Assembly: GCF_001432305.1 (NCBI RefSeq)
Contig: NZ_KQ483358.1
Coordinates: 2,849,710-2,913,709, forward strand
From: Curvibacter sp. PAE-UM
GTDB taxonomy: Bacteria; Pseudomonadota; Gammaproteobacteria; Burkholderiales; Burkholderiaceae_C
Direction of reading: 5' to 3'
DNA length: 64,000 bases
Numbering within the stretch: the stretch's first letter is position 1; every line of letters starts with the position of its first letter. Of this stretch, positions 9,309 through 18,998 are shown in pieces. The notes under the pieces were generated by a model, which was given only the letters and a program-made list of their open reading frames with translations, made no database searches and was not told the DNA's origin. The translations under genes were made by a program, and so were the position numbers.

Positions 9309-10499
9309 TCAGGCCGTCAGCCCACGCATGCAATGCTGCGCGGCCGCGCGCGACTGCGCGTCCAGCGCCAGCAGATCGTCCAGCGAACCAGGGGCTGCCG
9401 GCACAACGGCGTCCAGCGTGCCCAGGTTGACCGCATGGATCTGGTCGAAGCGGATGCGCCGCTCCAGGAAGGCCGCCACCGCCACTTCGTTGGCCGCATT
9501 GAGCACCGCCGTGGTGCCCGCCGGGCCACGCAAGGCATCCCAGGCCAGTCGTATCCCCGGGAAACGCTGGGCGTGCCCGGGGGCGTCCATGGGCTCGAAG
9601 GTCATGGCCGCCAGCTTGTGAAAATCCAGCGCGGCGGCGCCCGAGGCCATGCGCTCGGGCCAGGACAGGCCGTAGGCGATGGGCACCCGCATGTCGGGTG
9701 TGCCCAGTTGCGCCACCACCGAATGATCGTTGTATTGCACCATGGAGTGGATCACGCTCTGCGGGTGGATCACCACCTCCAGCCGATCCGGCCCCAAGCC
9801 GAACAGGTAACGCGCCTCGATCACCTCCAGCGCCTTGTTCATCATGGTGGCCGAATCGACCGAGATCTTGCGCCCCATCACCCAGTTCGGGTGGGCGCAG
9901 GCCTGCTCCGGCGTGACCTCGCGCAGGGTCTGCGGATCGCGCGTGCGAAAGGGCCCGCCGGAGGCCGTGAGGATGATCCGATCGACCCGCTGCGACCAGG
10001 TGGCCGGGTCTTCAGGCAAGGACTGGAAAATGGCCGAATGCTCGCTGTCGATCGGCAGCAGCGTGGCGCCGCCCGTGCGCACCGCCTGCATGAAGAACTC
10101 GCCGCCGACCACCAGTGCCTCCTTGTTGGCCAGCAGCAGGCGCTTGCCCGCGCGCGCCGCGGCCAGGCAGGGCGCCAGGCCAGCGGCACCGACGATGGCG
10201 GCCATCACGACATCGACCTCCTCGTGCGCTGCCACCTCGTTGAGGGCCACCTCACCGCCCAGCACCTGTGTCTTCGCGCCGGCCTGGCGCAGGCGCTCGG
10301 CCAGTTGCGTGGCGTGGGCGGCACTGGCCATGACGGCGAATCGGGGCTGGAACTGCAGGCATTGCTGCAGCATCAGGTCCACCTGCGTGGCTGCCGTCAG
10401 CGCATGGACCTCGAAGCGCTGCGGATGGCGCGCCAGCACGTCCAGTGTGCTCGTGCCGATGGAACCGGTGGAGCCGAGGATCGCGACGCGTTGCTTCAT
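9309..10499 (-). CDS. dxr: 1-deoxy-D-xylulose 5-phosphate reductoisomerase
   Basis: Converts DXP to 2-C-methylerythritol 4-phosphate with NADPH, the committed step of the MEP isoprenoid pathway. 396 aa from the ATG at 10499, which shares one base with the cdsA stop. The N-terminus shows the Rossmann motif ILGSTGSIGTSTLDV (8-22); the middle has LANKEALVVGG and the metal-binding region with the catalytic flexible loop (GRKISVDSATMMNKALEVIE). It supplies the isoprenoid precursor used by the neighbouring uppS. Confidence 0.96.
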   Translation of the reverse strand: MKQRVAILGSTGSIGTSTLDVLARHPQRFEVHALTAATQVDLMLQQCLQFQPRFAVMASAAHATQLAERLRQAGAKTQVLGGEVALNEVAAHEEVDVVMAAIVGAAGLAPCLAAARAGKRLLLANKEALVVGGEFFMQAVRTGGATLLPIDSEHSAIFQSLPEDPATWSQRVDRIILTASGGPFRTRDPQTLREVTPEQACAHPNWVMGRKISVDSATMMNKALEVIEARYLFGLGPDRLEVVIHPQSVIHSMVQYNDHSVVAQLGTPDMRVPIAYGLSWPERMASGAAALDFHKLAAMTFEPMDAPGHAQRFPGIRLAWDALRGPAGTTAVLNAANEVAVAAFLERRIRFDQIHAVNLGTLDAVVPAAPGSLDDLLALDAQSRAAAQHCMRGLTA

Positions 10500-11353
10500 C
10501 AATTCAGTACCGAATAAAACATCATCGCCAGAGGCAGCGTGGGCAGCAGGGCATCGACGCGGTCGAGCACACCCCCATGGCCGGGCAGCAGACGGCTGCT
10601 GTCCTTGGCACCGGCGCTGCGCTTGACCAGCGATTCCACCAGATCGCCCACCACGCTCATGGCAGCGAGGAACAGCACGGCCAGCAGCAGCAGCAGCCAG
10701 CCGCCGCGCGACTGCAGATGGCTGTAGAGGCTGGGTGATGCCAGCACGCCGGCCCGCTCCAGGGCCAGCCAGACCAGCGCCAGCAGCACCACGCCCACCA
10801 TGCCGCCCCAGACCCCTTCCCAACTCTTGCCCGGACTGATGGCCGGCGCCAGCTTGACCGCACTAAACCGCCCACCCCAGGCCTTGCCGGCAAAGTAGGC
10901 GGCAACGTCCGCCATCCAGACCAGCACCAGGATGGAGAGCAAAAAGGCCACTCCGACTTCGCGCGCCTGCACCACGGCCAGCCAGGCCAGCCACAGCACC
11001 AACCAGCCCCCGCCCAGACGCAAGGCCCGTGGCAGTTGCCCCCAGCGGCTCACGCCGGTCTTGATCAGGGCGGCCCCGACCAGCACCCAGATGCCACCAG
11101 CCAGCGTCCACAGCAGCGGCTGGGGAGCGGCCAGCAAACCCAGATCCCAGGCCATGACACAGGCCACCAGGCAGACGAAGGCACCGATCCAGGAGCCAAA
11201 CTGGCCCAGGCGGTTGAGGCGCCCCCACTCCCACGCACCCGCCGCGATCAGGACCAGGGTGACCAGGCGCCAGTACAGCGTGTCGTGGTGAAAGAGCGCC
11301 GGCAGCAGGATCAGCAGCAGGACGATGGCGGTGATGATGCGCTGCTTGAGCAT
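10499..11353 (-). CDS. cdsA: Phosphatidate cytidylyltransferase
   Basis: Inner-membrane enzyme making CDP-diacylglycerol from phosphatidate and CTP, the precursor of all phospholipids. The 284-aa sequence is a run of hydrophobic helices and carries the family signature near the C-terminus (SVVGDLVESLVKRSAGAKDS then LLPGHGGVLDRVDAL). It overlaps dxr by one base and follows uppS by 9 bp. Confidence 0.95.
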   Translation of the reverse strand: MLKQRIITAIVLLLILLPALFHHDTLYWRLVTLVLIAAGAWEWGRLNRLGQFGSWIGAFVCLVACVMAWDLGLLAAPQPLLWTLAGGIWVLVGAALIKTGVSRWGQLPRALRLGGGWLVLWLAWLAVVQAREVGVAFLLSILVLVWMADVAAYFAGKAWGGRFSAVKLAPAISPGKSWEGVWGGMVGVVLLALVWLALERAGVLASPSLYSHLQSRGGWLLLLLAVLFLAAMSVVGDLVESLVKRSAGAKDSSRLLPGHGGVLDRVDALLPTLPLAMMFYSVLN

Positions 11354-11362
11354 GGTTGATCC

Positions 11363-12094
11363 TCAGGCCGCCTTCTGGCCCGGGCCCGGTGAAACGACCT
11401 GGTCGGAGGTCTGGCCATAGCGGCGTTCGCGCCGGTTGAATTCGCTGATGGCACGGTCCAGCTCGGCCTCATCGAAGTCGGGCCAGAGCTTGTCACTGAA
11501 GAACAGTTCGGCATAAGCCGCCTGCCAGAGCAGGAAGTTGCTCAGGCGCAACTCACCCCCGGTACGGATGATGAGATCCGGGTCAGGGACATGGGCCATG
11601 GCCATGGCCTGGTGCAGCGCCATCTCGGTGATGGGCTGTCCCTGTGCCGCCAGCCGGGCTGCCGCCTGGGCGATATCCCAGCGTCCGCCATAGTTGAAGC
11701 ACACGTTCAGAATGAGCTTGCTGTTGGCTGCCGTCGCAAGCTCGGCCTGGTCCAGGCCGGTGCACACCTTGTCGGACAGGCCGGCGCGATCGCCGACAAA
11801 ATGCAGGCGCACGCCATCCTTGAGCAGTTGCGGAACTTCCTTGGCCAGGGCCGTGACCAGCAGTTCCATGAGACCCGAGACCTCGTCGGCCGGGCGGTTC
11901 CAGTTTTCGGAGGAAAAGGCGAAGACGGTCAGCACCCCCACCTGACGCTCCAGGCAGGCCCGGATGCAACGGCGCAGGCTCTCCATGCCCTGGCGGTGGC
12001 CTGCCAGACGCGGCAGGAAGCGCTTGGTGGCCCAGCGGCCATTGCCATCCATGACGATGGCGATGTGTTGCGGCAAGCCGCCGGACGGTGTCAT
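11363..12094 (-). CDS. uppS: Undecaprenyl diphosphate synthase
   Basis: cis-prenyltransferase that builds the C55 lipid carrier for peptidoglycan and O-antigen. 243 aa; the active site is HIAIVMDGNGRWATKR (10-25), with Asp16 in the position of the catalytic Asp26 of E. coli. The C-terminal RTGGELRLSNFLLWQAAYAE matches the substrate-binding region. The downstream gene cdsA begins 9 bp later. Confidence 0.96.
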   Translation of the reverse strand: MTPSGGLPQHIAIVMDGNGRWATKRFLPRLAGHRQGMESLRRCIRACLERQVGVLTVFAFSSENWNRPADEVSGLMELLVTALAKEVPQLLKDGVRLHFVGDRAGLSDKVCTGLDQAELATAANSKLILNVCFNYGGRWDIAQAAARLAAQGQPITEMALHQAMAMAHVPDPDLIIRTGGELRLSNFLLWQAAYAELFFSDKLWPDFDEAELDRAISEFNRRERRYGQTSDQVVSPGPGQKAA

Positions 12095-12115
12095 CGGTAC
12101 GTCATGAGGGCGATG

Positions 12116-12676
12116 TCAGACCGCCATCACTTCCTGTTCCTTGCCTGCGACCAATTGGTCGATGGTCGCGACATGCTTGTCGGTCAGCTTCTGGATGTCG
12201 GCCTCGGAACGCTTCTGGTCGTCCTCGGAAGCAACCTTGTCCTTGACCAGCTTCTTGACGGCCTCATTGGCATCACGTCGCAGGTTGCGCACGGCGATCT
12301 TGGCGTTCTCGCCCTCGGTGCGCACCAGCTTGGTCATCTCCTTGCGGCGCTCCTCGCTCATCGGCGGCATGGGCACGCGTATCAGGTCTCCCATGGAGGC
12401 CGGGTTCAGGCCCAGGTCGCTCTCGCGGATGGCCTTCTCGATCTTGGCACCCATGCCCTTTTCCCACGGCTGCACGCTGATGGTGCGGGCATCGAGCAGG
12501 TTGACGTTGGCCACCTGGCTCAGCGGCACCATGGAGCCGTAGTACTCGACCTGCAGGGAATCGAGCAGCGACGGATTCGCGCGGCCGGTACGGATTTTGG
12601 ACAGATGGTTTTTCAGGGCCTCGATGGACTGGTCCATCTTGGTTTCCATGGTTTTCTTGATGTCTGCAATCGTCAT
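12116..12676 (-). CDS. frr: Ribosome recycling factor
   Basis: With EF-G, splits the post-termination ribosome. 186 aa, the standard length, with the three-helix bundle signature ([20 protein letters not shown] near residue 20-40) and the conserved [13 protein letters not shown] in domain II. The ATG at 12676 is preceded by GAGGAGCAA. It lies between pyrH (32 bp upstream) and uppS as in most proteobacteria. Confidence 0.97.
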   Translation of the reverse strand: MTIADIKKTMETKMDQSIEALKNHLSKIRTGRANPSLLDSLQVEYYGSMVPLSQVANVNLLDARTISVQPWEKGMGAKIEKAIRESDLGLNPASMGDLIRVPMPPMSEERRKEMTKLVRTEGENAKIAVRNLRRDANEAVKKLVKDKVASEDDQKRSEADIQKLTDKHVATIDQLVAGKEQEVMAV

Positions 12677-12708
12677 GCTTTGCTCCTCTGCGGCATCAGC
12701 GGCTGCGC

Positions 12709-13431
12709 TCAGGCGTAGACCAGCGTGCCCTCGTCTTCACCCATCACGACGCGCTTGAGCGCGCCGTGCTTGAAAATGGAAAACACCTTGATCGGCAGCT
12801 TCTGGTCGCGGCACAGCGCGAAGGCCGTGGCGTCCATGATGCCGAGATTCTTCGAGATCGCCTCGTCGAAGGATATCTTGCTGTAACGGGTGGCGGTCTT
12901 GTCCTTGTTCGGGTCGGCGCTGTAGACGCCGTCCACCTTGGTGGCCTTGAGCACCATCTCGGCGCCAATCTCGGCCCCGCGCAACGCGGCCGCGGTATCG
13001 GTGGTGAAGAAGGGGTTGCCCGTGCCGGCCGCGAAGACCACGACCTTGCCCTCTTCGAGGTACTGCAGGGCCTTGGGACGCACATAGGGCTCGACCACCT
13101 GCTCGATGGCAATCGCCGACATCACGCGGGCCGTCAGCCCAGCCTTGTTCATGGTGTCGGCCAGCGCCAGCGCATTCATCACGGTGGCCAGCATGCCCAT
13201 GTAGTCCGCCGTGGCGCGGTCCATGCCGACCGAGCCGCCAGCCACGCCGCGGAAGATGTTGCCGCCGCCGATGACAACGGCGACTTCCACCCCCAGGCGC
13301 GTGATCTCGGCCACCTCCTGCACCATGCGCTGGATGGTCGCGTGGTTGATGCCGAAGGCATCGTCGCCCATCAGGGCCTCCCCGGACAGCTTAAGCAGAA
13401 TACGCTTGTAGGCTGGCTTGGGGTCGGACAT
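12709..13431 (-). CDS. pyrH: Uridylate kinase
   Basis: UMP kinase of the amino-acid-kinase fold, making UDP for nucleic acids and for the UDP-sugars used by the lpx enzymes. 240 aa; [18 protein letters not shown] (10-28) is the phosphate/UMP-binding start, [11 protein letters not shown] (around 57) the glycine-rich loop, and the C-terminal [18 protein letters not shown] is typical. GCAAGGAG precedes the ATG. The 94-bp gap to tsf holds a hairpin. Confidence 0.97.
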   Translation of the reverse strand: MSDPKPAYKRILLKLSGEALMGDDAFGINHATIQRMVQEVAEITRLGVEVAVVIGGGNIFRGVAGGSVGMDRATADYMGMLATVMNALALADTMNKAGLTARVMSAIAIEQVVEPYVRPKALQYLEEGKVVVFAAGTGNPFFTTDTAAALRGAEIGAEMVLKATKVDGVYSADPNKDKTATRYSKISFDEAISKNLGIMDATAFALCRDQKLPIKVFSIFKHGALKRVVMGEDEGTLVYA

Positions 13432-13494
13432 GAGGGGCTCCTTGCAGGTGATGGTGATATGCGATCCGGACAGACGGAATTTACAGGATTTCGC

Positions 13495-13518
13495 CTGGCC
13501 GAACCGTCGCTCGGCCAG
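13495..13518 (-). terminator. Hairpin between tsf and pyrH
   Basis: Perfect 8-bp stem (CTGGCCGA at 13495-13502 with TCGGCCAG at 13511-13518, 8-nt loop), just after the tsf stop on the minus strand. No U-run follows, so it may be an mRNA-stabilising or processing hairpin rather than a full terminator. Confidence 0.4.
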
Positions 13519-13525
13519 TGGACTG

Positions 13526-14449
13526 TCAGCCCGCCTGCTTGGCGGCAGCCACCTGGGCAGCCACTTCGGCGGCGAAGTCGTCGACCTTCTTCTCGATGCC
13601 CTCGCCCACCACGTACAGGGTGAAACCCTTGATGGTGGTGCCGGCGGCCTTGAGCATCTGCTCGACTGTCTGCTTGTCGTTCTTCACGAAGGGCTGGTTG
13701 AACAGCGACACTTCCTTCAGGAACTTCTGCACACCGCCCTCGATGCGCTTGGCCACGATGTCGGCGGGCTGCACGGGCTTGCCAGCGGCTTCAGCGGTCT
13801 TGCGGTCTTCTTCGGCCTTGCCTGCGGCAACGGCACGTTCTTTTTCGATCAGTTCGGCCGGCACGTCGGCGCTGGTCAGCGCCACGGGCTTCATGGCGGC
13901 CACGTGCATGGCAACGTCCTTGGCGGCAGTCTCGTCACCGTCGAACTCCACGACCACGCCGATGCGCGTGCCGTGCAGGTAGGCAGCCAGCTTGGCGCCG
14001 GAGGCAAAACGCTTGAAACGGCGGAAGCTCATGTTCTCGCCGATCTTGCCGATCAGGCCCTTGCGCACGTCTTCCAGGGTGGGGCCGAAGCCGTCCTGGC
14101 TGTAGGGCAGCGCGCCCAGGGCGGCCACATCGGCCGGGTTGTGCTTGGCGATCAGCTCGGCAGCCGCCTTGGCCAGGGCCAGGAAGCTGTCGTTCTTGGT
14201 CACGAAGTCAGTCTCGCAGTTCACTTCGATCAGGGCGCCAGTGCTGCCGCTGATGGAGCTGGTCACCACGCCTTCGGCGGTCACGCGTGAGGCGGCCTTG
14301 CCGGCCTTGGTGCCGAGCTTGACGCGCAGCAGCTCTTCGGCCTTGGCCATGTCGCCCTCGGCTTCGGTCAGGGCCTTCTTGCATTCCATCATCGGGGCGT
14401 CGGTCTTGCCGCGCAGTTCGGCAACCATGCTTGCGGTAATTGCAGCCAT
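13526..14449 (-). CDS. tsf: Elongation factor Ts
   Basis: Guanine nucleotide exchange factor for EF-Tu. 307 aa: N-terminal UBA-like domain (about 1-55, with [18 protein letters not shown]), the exchange core with the [14 protein letters not shown] segment (about 80-95), two subdomains, and a C-terminal Ala/Lys-rich end. Lies 83 bp after rpsB, with a terminator-like hairpin between. Confidence 0.97.
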   Translation of the reverse strand: MAAITASMVAELRGKTDAPMMECKKALTEAEGDMAKAEELLRVKLGTKAGKAASRVTAEGVVTSSISGSTGALIEVNCETDFVTKNDSFLALAKAAAELIAKHNPADVAALGALPYSQDGFGPTLEDVRKGLIGKIGENMSFRRFKRFASGAKLAAYLHGTRIGVVVEFDGDETAAKDVAMHVAAMKPVALTSADVPAELIEKERAVAAGKAEEDRKTAEAAGKPVQPADIVAKRIEGGVQKFLKEVSLFNQPFVKNDKQTVEQMLKAAGTTIKGFTLYVVGEGIEKKVDDFAAEVAAQVAAAKQAG

Positions 14450-14488
14450 CTTCTTACTCCGTCATCAATTCAAAATCAGATTGGGACT

Positions 14489-14514
14489 AAAAAAAAGGGG
14501 CACAGCGCCCCTTT
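14489..14514 (-). terminator. rpsB-tsf intergenic terminator or attenuator
   Basis: Read on the minus strand, AAAGGGGC pairs with GCCCCTTT (8 bp, 5-nt loop) and is followed by eight U (14496-14489), a textbook intrinsic terminator 18 bp after the rpsB stop. As tsf continues in the same direction, it probably lowers rather than stops expression of tsf and the genes beyond. Confidence 0.8.
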
Positions 14515-14532
14515 CTTCGGGTCGGGCGTGGA

Positions 14533-15285
14533 TCAGGCGGAAGCTTCGTTCACTTCCACGAACTCGTCACCGCTCTCGGACGCAACGGCCTTGACCACGT
14601 CATCCACGGCGTTGGCACGGCCTTCCAGAATGGCGTCGGCGATGCCGCGGGCGTACAGGGTCACGGCCTTGGACGAGTCGTCGTTGCCCGGAATCACGTA
14701 GTCGATGCCTTCGGGCGAGTGGTTGGAGTCGACCACGCCGATCAGCGGGATGCCCAGCTTCTTGGCTTCGGCAATGGCAATCTTGTGGTAACCAACGTCG
14801 ATCACAAAGATGGCGTCCGGCAGGGTGTTCATGTCCTGGATGCCGCCGATGTCTTTTTCCAGCTTTTCCAGTTCGCGGGCGAACATCAGCTGCTCTTTCT
14901 TGCTCATCGCGTCCAGGCCGGTTTCCTGCTGGGCCTTCATATCCTTCAGACGCTTGATCGAGGTCTTGACGGTCTTGAAGTTGGTCAGCATGCCGCCCAG
15001 CCAGCGCTGGTCAACGTAGGGCACGCCAGCGCGCTGGGCTTCGGCAGCCACGGTTTCGCGGGCGGTGCGCTTGGTGCCGACCATCAGGATGGTGCCGCGC
15101 TTGGCAGCCAGTTGCTTGGCAAACTTGGCTGCGTCCTGGAACATCGGCAGCGATTTTTCCAGGTTGATGATGTGAATCTTGTTGCGATGGCCGAAGATGA
15201 AGGGGGCCATCTTGGGGTTCCAGAAGCGGGTCTGGTGGCCAAAATGGACACCGGCTTCCAGCATTTGACGCATGGTCACGGACAT
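14533..15285 (-). CDS. rpsB: 30S ribosomal protein S2
   Basis: Small-subunit protein that bridges the 30S head and body and recruits S1. 250 aa; starts [19 protein letters not shown] and contains the S2 signatures ([20 protein letters not shown] and [19 protein letters not shown]). The ATG at 15285 follows GGAGTTATTCAC. First gene of the large operon; its leader is structured (see 15286-15431). Confidence 0.97.
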   Translation of the reverse strand: MSVTMRQMLEAGVHFGHQTRFWNPKMAPFIFGHRNKIHIINLEKSLPMFQDAAKFAKQLAAKRGTILMVGTKRTARETVAAEAQRAGVPYVDQRWLGGMLTNFKTVKTSIKRLKDMKAQQETGLDAMSKKEQLMFARELEKLEKDIGGIQDMNTLPDAIFVIDVGYHKIAIAEAKKLGIPLIGVVDSNHSPEGIDYVIPGNDDSSKAVTLYARGIADAILEGRANAVDDVVKAVASESGDEFVEVNEASA

Positions 15286-15431
15286 GTGAATAACTCCGAA
15301 GGTTGGGTCTAAAATCCGGTCCTCTTTGCAATCAACGTCTAGCGTCGCTTGCAACACCTGGATGGACCGGTTTGCGATTTGCTCTGCGGCTGCTTGCGCG
15401 AGATGCGCAGGCCTTTCCAGCAAAGCCCAAC
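15286..15431 (-). promoter_or_regulatory. Structured rpsB 5' leader
   Basis: About 140 nt lie between the predicted start of transcription (about 15425) and rpsB. They contain nested pairings: CCGGTCC (15316-15322) with GGACCGG (15364-15370), extended by an AAA/TTT pair after one unpaired base, enclosing TTGCAA (15326-15331) that can pair with TTGCAA (15349-15354). S2 represses its own operon in E. coli; that this leader is the S2 target is inference. Confidence 0.5.
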
Positions 15432-15440
15432 GAGTATAGC
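15432..15440 (-). promoter_or_regulatory. rpsB extended -10 promoter
   Basis: Minus-strand TGCTATACT: a TATACT hexamer at 15437..15432 with the extended TGn element and a GC-rich discriminator after it. No good -35 is seen. The same ten bases GCTATACTCG precede tRNA-Val. Probable start of the whole cluster transcript. Confidence 0.65.
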
Positions 15441-15456
15441 ACAGGCACCCCGTCCG

Positions 15457-16800
15457 ATGACACCCGTCCCCGACCTCCACACCACCCGCCAGCGCCTGCT
15501 GGCCGGCCTGGCCAGCCCCGCGGCCGAGATCGGTCAAGCCATCGCCTGTGCCGCCTCATCGGCCTGTGCGCACGCCTTCCTCCAGACCGACTTCGACGGC
15601 GCCCGCGCCCAGGCCGCGGCGGCCGACCCGACCCGCCAGCCCCTGGCCGGTCTGGCCGTCTCGGTCAAGGACCTGTTCGACGTGGCCGGCCAGGTCAGCC
15701 GCGCCGGCTCCGTGGTGCTGACAGACGCAGCGCCGGCCCGCCAGGACGCCGTGGCCGTGGCCCGGCTGCGCGCTGCCGGTGCCGCCCTGATCGGTCGCAG
15801 CAACATGAGCGAGTTCGCCTATTCGGGGGTCGGCGTCAACCCGCACCATGGCACCCCGGCCAATGCGGTGGCCACCGACGTGCCGCGTGTGCCGGGCGGC
15901 TCGTCCAGCGGCGCAGCTGTTTCCGTCGCCACCGGCGCGGCTTTCGTCGGCCTCGGCTCGGACACCGGTGGCTCCATCCGCATTCCCGCCGCCCTGCAGG
16001 GCCTGGTCGGCTTCAAGAGCACCCAGCGCCTGGTACCGCTGGACGGCACGGTGCCCCTGTCCTCCACGCTGGATACGGCCTGCGCCATCACCCGCTCGGT
16101 GCGTGATGCCATCACCGTGCACGAGATCCTGGCCGCGCGCCGCGTCACGCGCAGCGCGGCGCCGCTGTCGGCCTACAGGCTGGCTGTCGTGCCGCAAGTC
16201 ATGTTCGACGGCATCGACGCCACCGTGGCGCGCGGCTTCGAACGCACGCTGCGGATCCTGCGCGATGCCGGCGCCCGCATCGAGGAGCTCCCCCTGCCTG
16301 CGCTGGGCGAACTGGCTGGCCTGCAGGCCAGCGGCGGTTTTGCCGCCGCCGAAAGTTACGCCTGGCACCGCCACCTGCTGGCTGACCATGCCGCCCAGTA
16401 CGACCCACGCGTTCTGTCGCGCATCCAGCGCGGTGCGACCATCAGCGCGGCCGACTATATCGACCTGTTGCAGGCACGGCGCGGCTGGATCGCGCGCGTC
16501 GAGCTGGCCCTGGCCGGTTTCGACGCGGTGCTCTCGCCAACCGTGCCCATCGTGGCGCCCCCGCTGGCCGGTGTGCTGCCCGGGAGCGAACACGACGAAA
16601 CCTTCTTCCGCATCAACGGCCTGCTGCTGCGCAACCCCAGCGTGGTGAACATGCTTGATGGCTGCGCCATCTCCCTGCCCTGTCACACGCCGGACGAGTT
16701 GCCGGTGGGCCTGATGGTCTGGCAGGGCGCGATGCGCGATGATGTGGTCCTGAACATTGCGCAGCAGATTGAAAATCTGCTGCGCCAGCAACAACCATAA
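15457..16800 (+). CDS. Amidase-signature family hydrolase
   Basis: Predicted amide hydrolase of the GatA/amidase family. 447 aa from the ATG at 15457. The Ser-cisSer-Lys triad is visible: Lys in [12 protein letters not shown] (about 67), the glycine/serine-rich stretch [14 protein letters not shown] (about 148), and [15 protein letters not shown] holding the nucleophile. It is divergent from rpsB, whose promoter region overlaps its start. No gatC or gatB is next to it, so a stand-alone amidase is likelier than a tRNA amidotransferase subunit. Substrate unknown. Confidence 0.85.
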   Translation: MTPVPDLHTTRQRLLAGLASPAAEIGQAIACAASSACAHAFLQTDFDGARAQAAAADPTRQPLAGLAVSVKDLFDVAGQVSRAGSVVLTDAAPARQDAVAVARLRAAGAALIGRSNMSEFAYSGVGVNPHHGTPANAVATDVPRVPGGSSSGAAVSVATGAAFVGLGSDTGGSIRIPAALQGLVGFKSTQRLVPLDGTVPLSSTLDTACAITRSVRDAITVHEILAARRVTRSAAPLSAYRLAVVPQVMFDGIDATVARGFERTLRILRDAGARIEELPLPALGELAGLQASGGFAAAESYAWHRHLLADHAAQYDPRVLSRIQRGATISAADYIDLLQARRGWIARVELALAGFDAVLSPTVPIVAPPLAGVLPGSEHDETFFRINGLLLRNPSVVNMLDGCAISLPCHTPDELPVGLMVWQGAMRDDVVLNIAQQIENLLRQQQP

Positions 16801-16849
16801 TCCCCCATCCCGCCAGCCAGCCCGGCCAGCGGGAACCCAATCCCGATTC

Positions 16850-18103
16850 ATGAAAATTGCAGTCATCGGCGCCGGCATCATCGGCGTCACCACCGCCTGG
16901 GAACTGGCCCGCGACGGCCACGAGGTCACCGTCTTCGAACGCCGCATCGCCGCCGCCGAGGAAGGCAGCTTTGCCAACACCGGCATCCTCGCGCCTGGCT
17001 ATACCGCCCCCTGGGCCGCCCCGGGCATGCCCTTCAAGATCCTGCGCCACCTGCTGCTGCGCCACGCGCCGGTGCATTTTTCCCTGCCCCTGAGCGGCAG
17101 CGACCTGGCCTGGATGTGGAAGTCCTGGCGCGCCTGCGGCAGCGAGACCTATCTGCGCAACCGCCAGAACCTGCTGGGCCTGGCCCGCTACAGCCGCACG
17201 CGCCTGCACGAACTTGCCGCCGAACTGGAACTCGATTTCGACCGCAGCCAGGGCCTGCTGGTCCTGCTGCGCTCCGAGCGCGACCACGCCCTGCTGCGTC
17301 CCGGCCTGCAGTTGCTGCGTGACCAGGGCCTCGCGCACCGCGAGCTCACGCCCGAAGAGGCGCGCGCCATCGAGCCAGCCCTGAATCCAGACACCGCCTT
17401 CCACGGCGCGCTGCACCTGCCCGAGGACGAAGTGGGCAACTGCCGGCAATTTGCCTTGCTGCTCAAGAACGCGGCGCTGGCCCGCGGCGTGCAATTTGCC
17501 TTCGGCACCACCGTCGAACGCCTGACACCCGGCCAGGGCATGGACGTGCAGTTGACCGGCGAGTCGCAGCCGCGCCGCTTCGATGCCGCCGTGCTGTGCG
17601 CCGGGGTCGACTCGGCCCGGCTGTTGCGCCCCCTGGGCGTGAAGATTCCGATGGCTGCCGTGTATGGCTACTCGGTCAGCGCCACCGTGCGCGAACCGCT
17701 GAACGCCCCGCGCAGTGCCGTCATGGATGAGCGCTACAAGGTGGCCATCGCCCGCCTGGGCAACCGGGTGCGCGTGGGTGGCGGTGCCGAACTGGGGGGG
17801 CGCCCCGAGCGTCAGCGCAAGGACGCCCTGCAGACCCTCTACAAGGTGCTGCAGGACTGGTTTCCCGGCGCAGCCGTGCTCTCCAGCGGCGTGCAGACCT
17901 GGAAGGGCGCACGCCCCATGCTGCCCGACGGCCCGCCCCTGCTGGGCGCCAGCGGCATCCCGGGCCTGTGGCTGAACTGCGGCCACGGCTCCAGTGGCTG
18001 GGCCCTGGGCTGCGGCTCGGCCCGGGCCCTCGCCGACCTGGTGGGCGGCCACCGACCGGAACTCGCGCTGGACGGCTTCGGCATCGAACGGCTGCGCACC
18101 TGA
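16850..18103 (+). CDS. dadA: D-amino-acid dehydrogenase
   Basis: FAD-dependent membrane-associated oxidative deaminase of D-amino acids (DAO family). The 417-aa protein opens with the dinucleotide-binding motif KIAVIGAGIIGVTTAWELA (2-20) and SFANTGILAPGYTAPWAAPG, which is characteristic of DadA. The C-terminal NCGHGSSGWALGCGSAR matches the FAD-contacting end. The ATG at 16850 starts 49 bp after the amidase stop, and the two may be co-transcribed, consistent with amide/amino-acid catabolism. No alanine racemase lies beside it. Confidence 0.88.
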   Translation: MKIAVIGAGIIGVTTAWELARDGHEVTVFERRIAAAEEGSFANTGILAPGYTAPWAAPGMPFKILRHLLLRHAPVHFSLPLSGSDLAWMWKSWRACGSETYLRNRQNLLGLARYSRTRLHELAAELELDFDRSQGLLVLLRSERDHALLRPGLQLLRDQGLAHRELTPEEARAIEPALNPDTAFHGALHLPEDEVGNCRQFALLLKNAALARGVQFAFGTTVERLTPGQGMDVQLTGESQPRRFDAAVLCAGVDSARLLRPLGVKIPMAAVYGYSVSATVREPLNAPRSAVMDERYKVAIARLGNRVRVGGGAELGGRPERQRKDALQTLYKVLQDWFPGAAVLSSGVQTWKGARPMLPDGPPLLGASGIPGLWLNCGHGSSGWALGCGSARALADLVGGHRPELALDGFGIERLRT

Positions 18104-18109
18104 GGGGGG

Positions 18110-18143
18110 ATTGTGTACAGTAGGCGCACTCCCGGTACACAAT
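18110..18143. promoter_or_regulatory. Perfect inverted repeat upstream of the HDOD gene
   Basis: ATTGTGTAC (18110-18118) and GTACACAAT (18135-18143), perfect 9-bp inverted repeats 16 bp apart, lie between dadA and the HDOD gene and end 6 bp before its ATG. Possible operator, or a hairpin that hides the HDOD start. Confidence 0.5.
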
Positions 18144-18149
18144 GCAATC

Positions 18150-18998
18150 ATGAGTCCTGAACTGTCGCAAAAGCTGGCGGCTGCCGTTGACGGCATGCCG
18201 GCCTTCCCCAAAAGCGTGCAGGCCATCCTCGACCTGACCCGTGACGTCAACTGCACCCCCAAGGACCTGGTGCAGGTGATCGACAAGGATCCGGTGGTCA
18301 CGGTCAAGATCCTCAAGGTCATCAACTCGGCCTACTACAGCCTGCCCAAGCAGGTCACCTCGATCAACCACGCCGTGGTCTTCCTGGGTTTCAACACCAT
18401 CAAGAACCTGGCCCTGGGCATCGCCGCCATCGGCATGCTGCCCAAGAGCAATGCTGCCGGCTTCGACGTGCAGCAGTACCTGCTGCACTCGCTGGCCACG
18501 GCGAACATTGCCAAGAGGATTGCCAGCGATGTGGAGGGCGCGGACCCGATGGACTGTTTCATCGCCGGCCTGCTGCATGATTTCGGCAAGGTGGTCTTTG
18601 CCCAGTTCATGCCCAACGAGTTCCGCCAGGCCCTCGAAGCCAGCAAGGCCGACGGCAGTTCGCTGCACGAGGCATTGCGCCAGATCATCGGCGTGGACCA
18701 CGCAGTGGTCGGAGGCATGCTGGTGGAGAAATGGCGCTTCGCCCCCAACCTGGTCGAGACCATCCAGAACATGCACGGCCCCGAAGTGCTGGATACGCCC
18801 ATGGTGGCCTGCGTCTTTGCCGCCAACCAGATCAGCAAGAAGCTGCAGTTCGGCTTCGGCGGCAACCACTTTGCAGAACCGCTCCCGCCGGTCATCGCCA
18901 GACGGCTCGGTGGCGACCTCGACCACGTCATCGCCGAACTCGGCGATCTCCAGGCGCTTTTCGAGGAAGCGCAGGTCTTTTCCAAGCTCGAATCATGA
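18150..18998 (+). CDS. HDOD-domain signalling protein
   Basis: The 282-residue protein is essentially one HDOD domain, a metal-site-degenerate relative of HD phosphohydrolases that acts as a protein-protein signalling module. Visible features: FPKSVQAILDLTRD (18-31), INSAYYSLPKQVTSINHAVVFLGF (about 61-84) and FIAGLLHDFGKVVFAQF (about 134-150), where HD is retained. A short C-terminal tail follows. It overlaps the next gene by 4 bp, suggesting joint function. The HDOD partner is unknown; roles in c-di-GMP or chemotaxis networks are known for other members. Confidence 0.85.
   Translation: MSPELSQKLAAAVDGMPAFPKSVQAILDLTRDVNCTPKDLVQVIDKDPVVTVKILKVINSAYYSLPKQVTSINHAVVFLGFNTIKNLALGIAAIGMLPKSNAAGFDVQQYLLHSLATANIAKRIASDVEGADPMDCFIAGLLHDFGKVVFAQFMPNEFRQALEASKADGSSLHEALRQIIGVDHAVVGGMLVEKWRFAPNLVETIQNMHGPEVLDTPMVACVFAANQISKKLQFGFGGNHFAEPLPPVIARRLGGDLDHVIAELGDLQALFEEAQVFSKLES

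Noticed and set aside
10500-10823. Longer dxr starting at 10823
   Set aside because: It would overlap cdsA entirely in another frame with a non-conserved Ala/Arg/Gly extension; the ATG at 10499 gives the normal 396 aa.
14533-15537. Longer rpsB starting at 15537
   Set aside because: The extra 84 residues lie in the leader and promoter region and match no S2 protein; the ATG at 15285 has a ribosome site.
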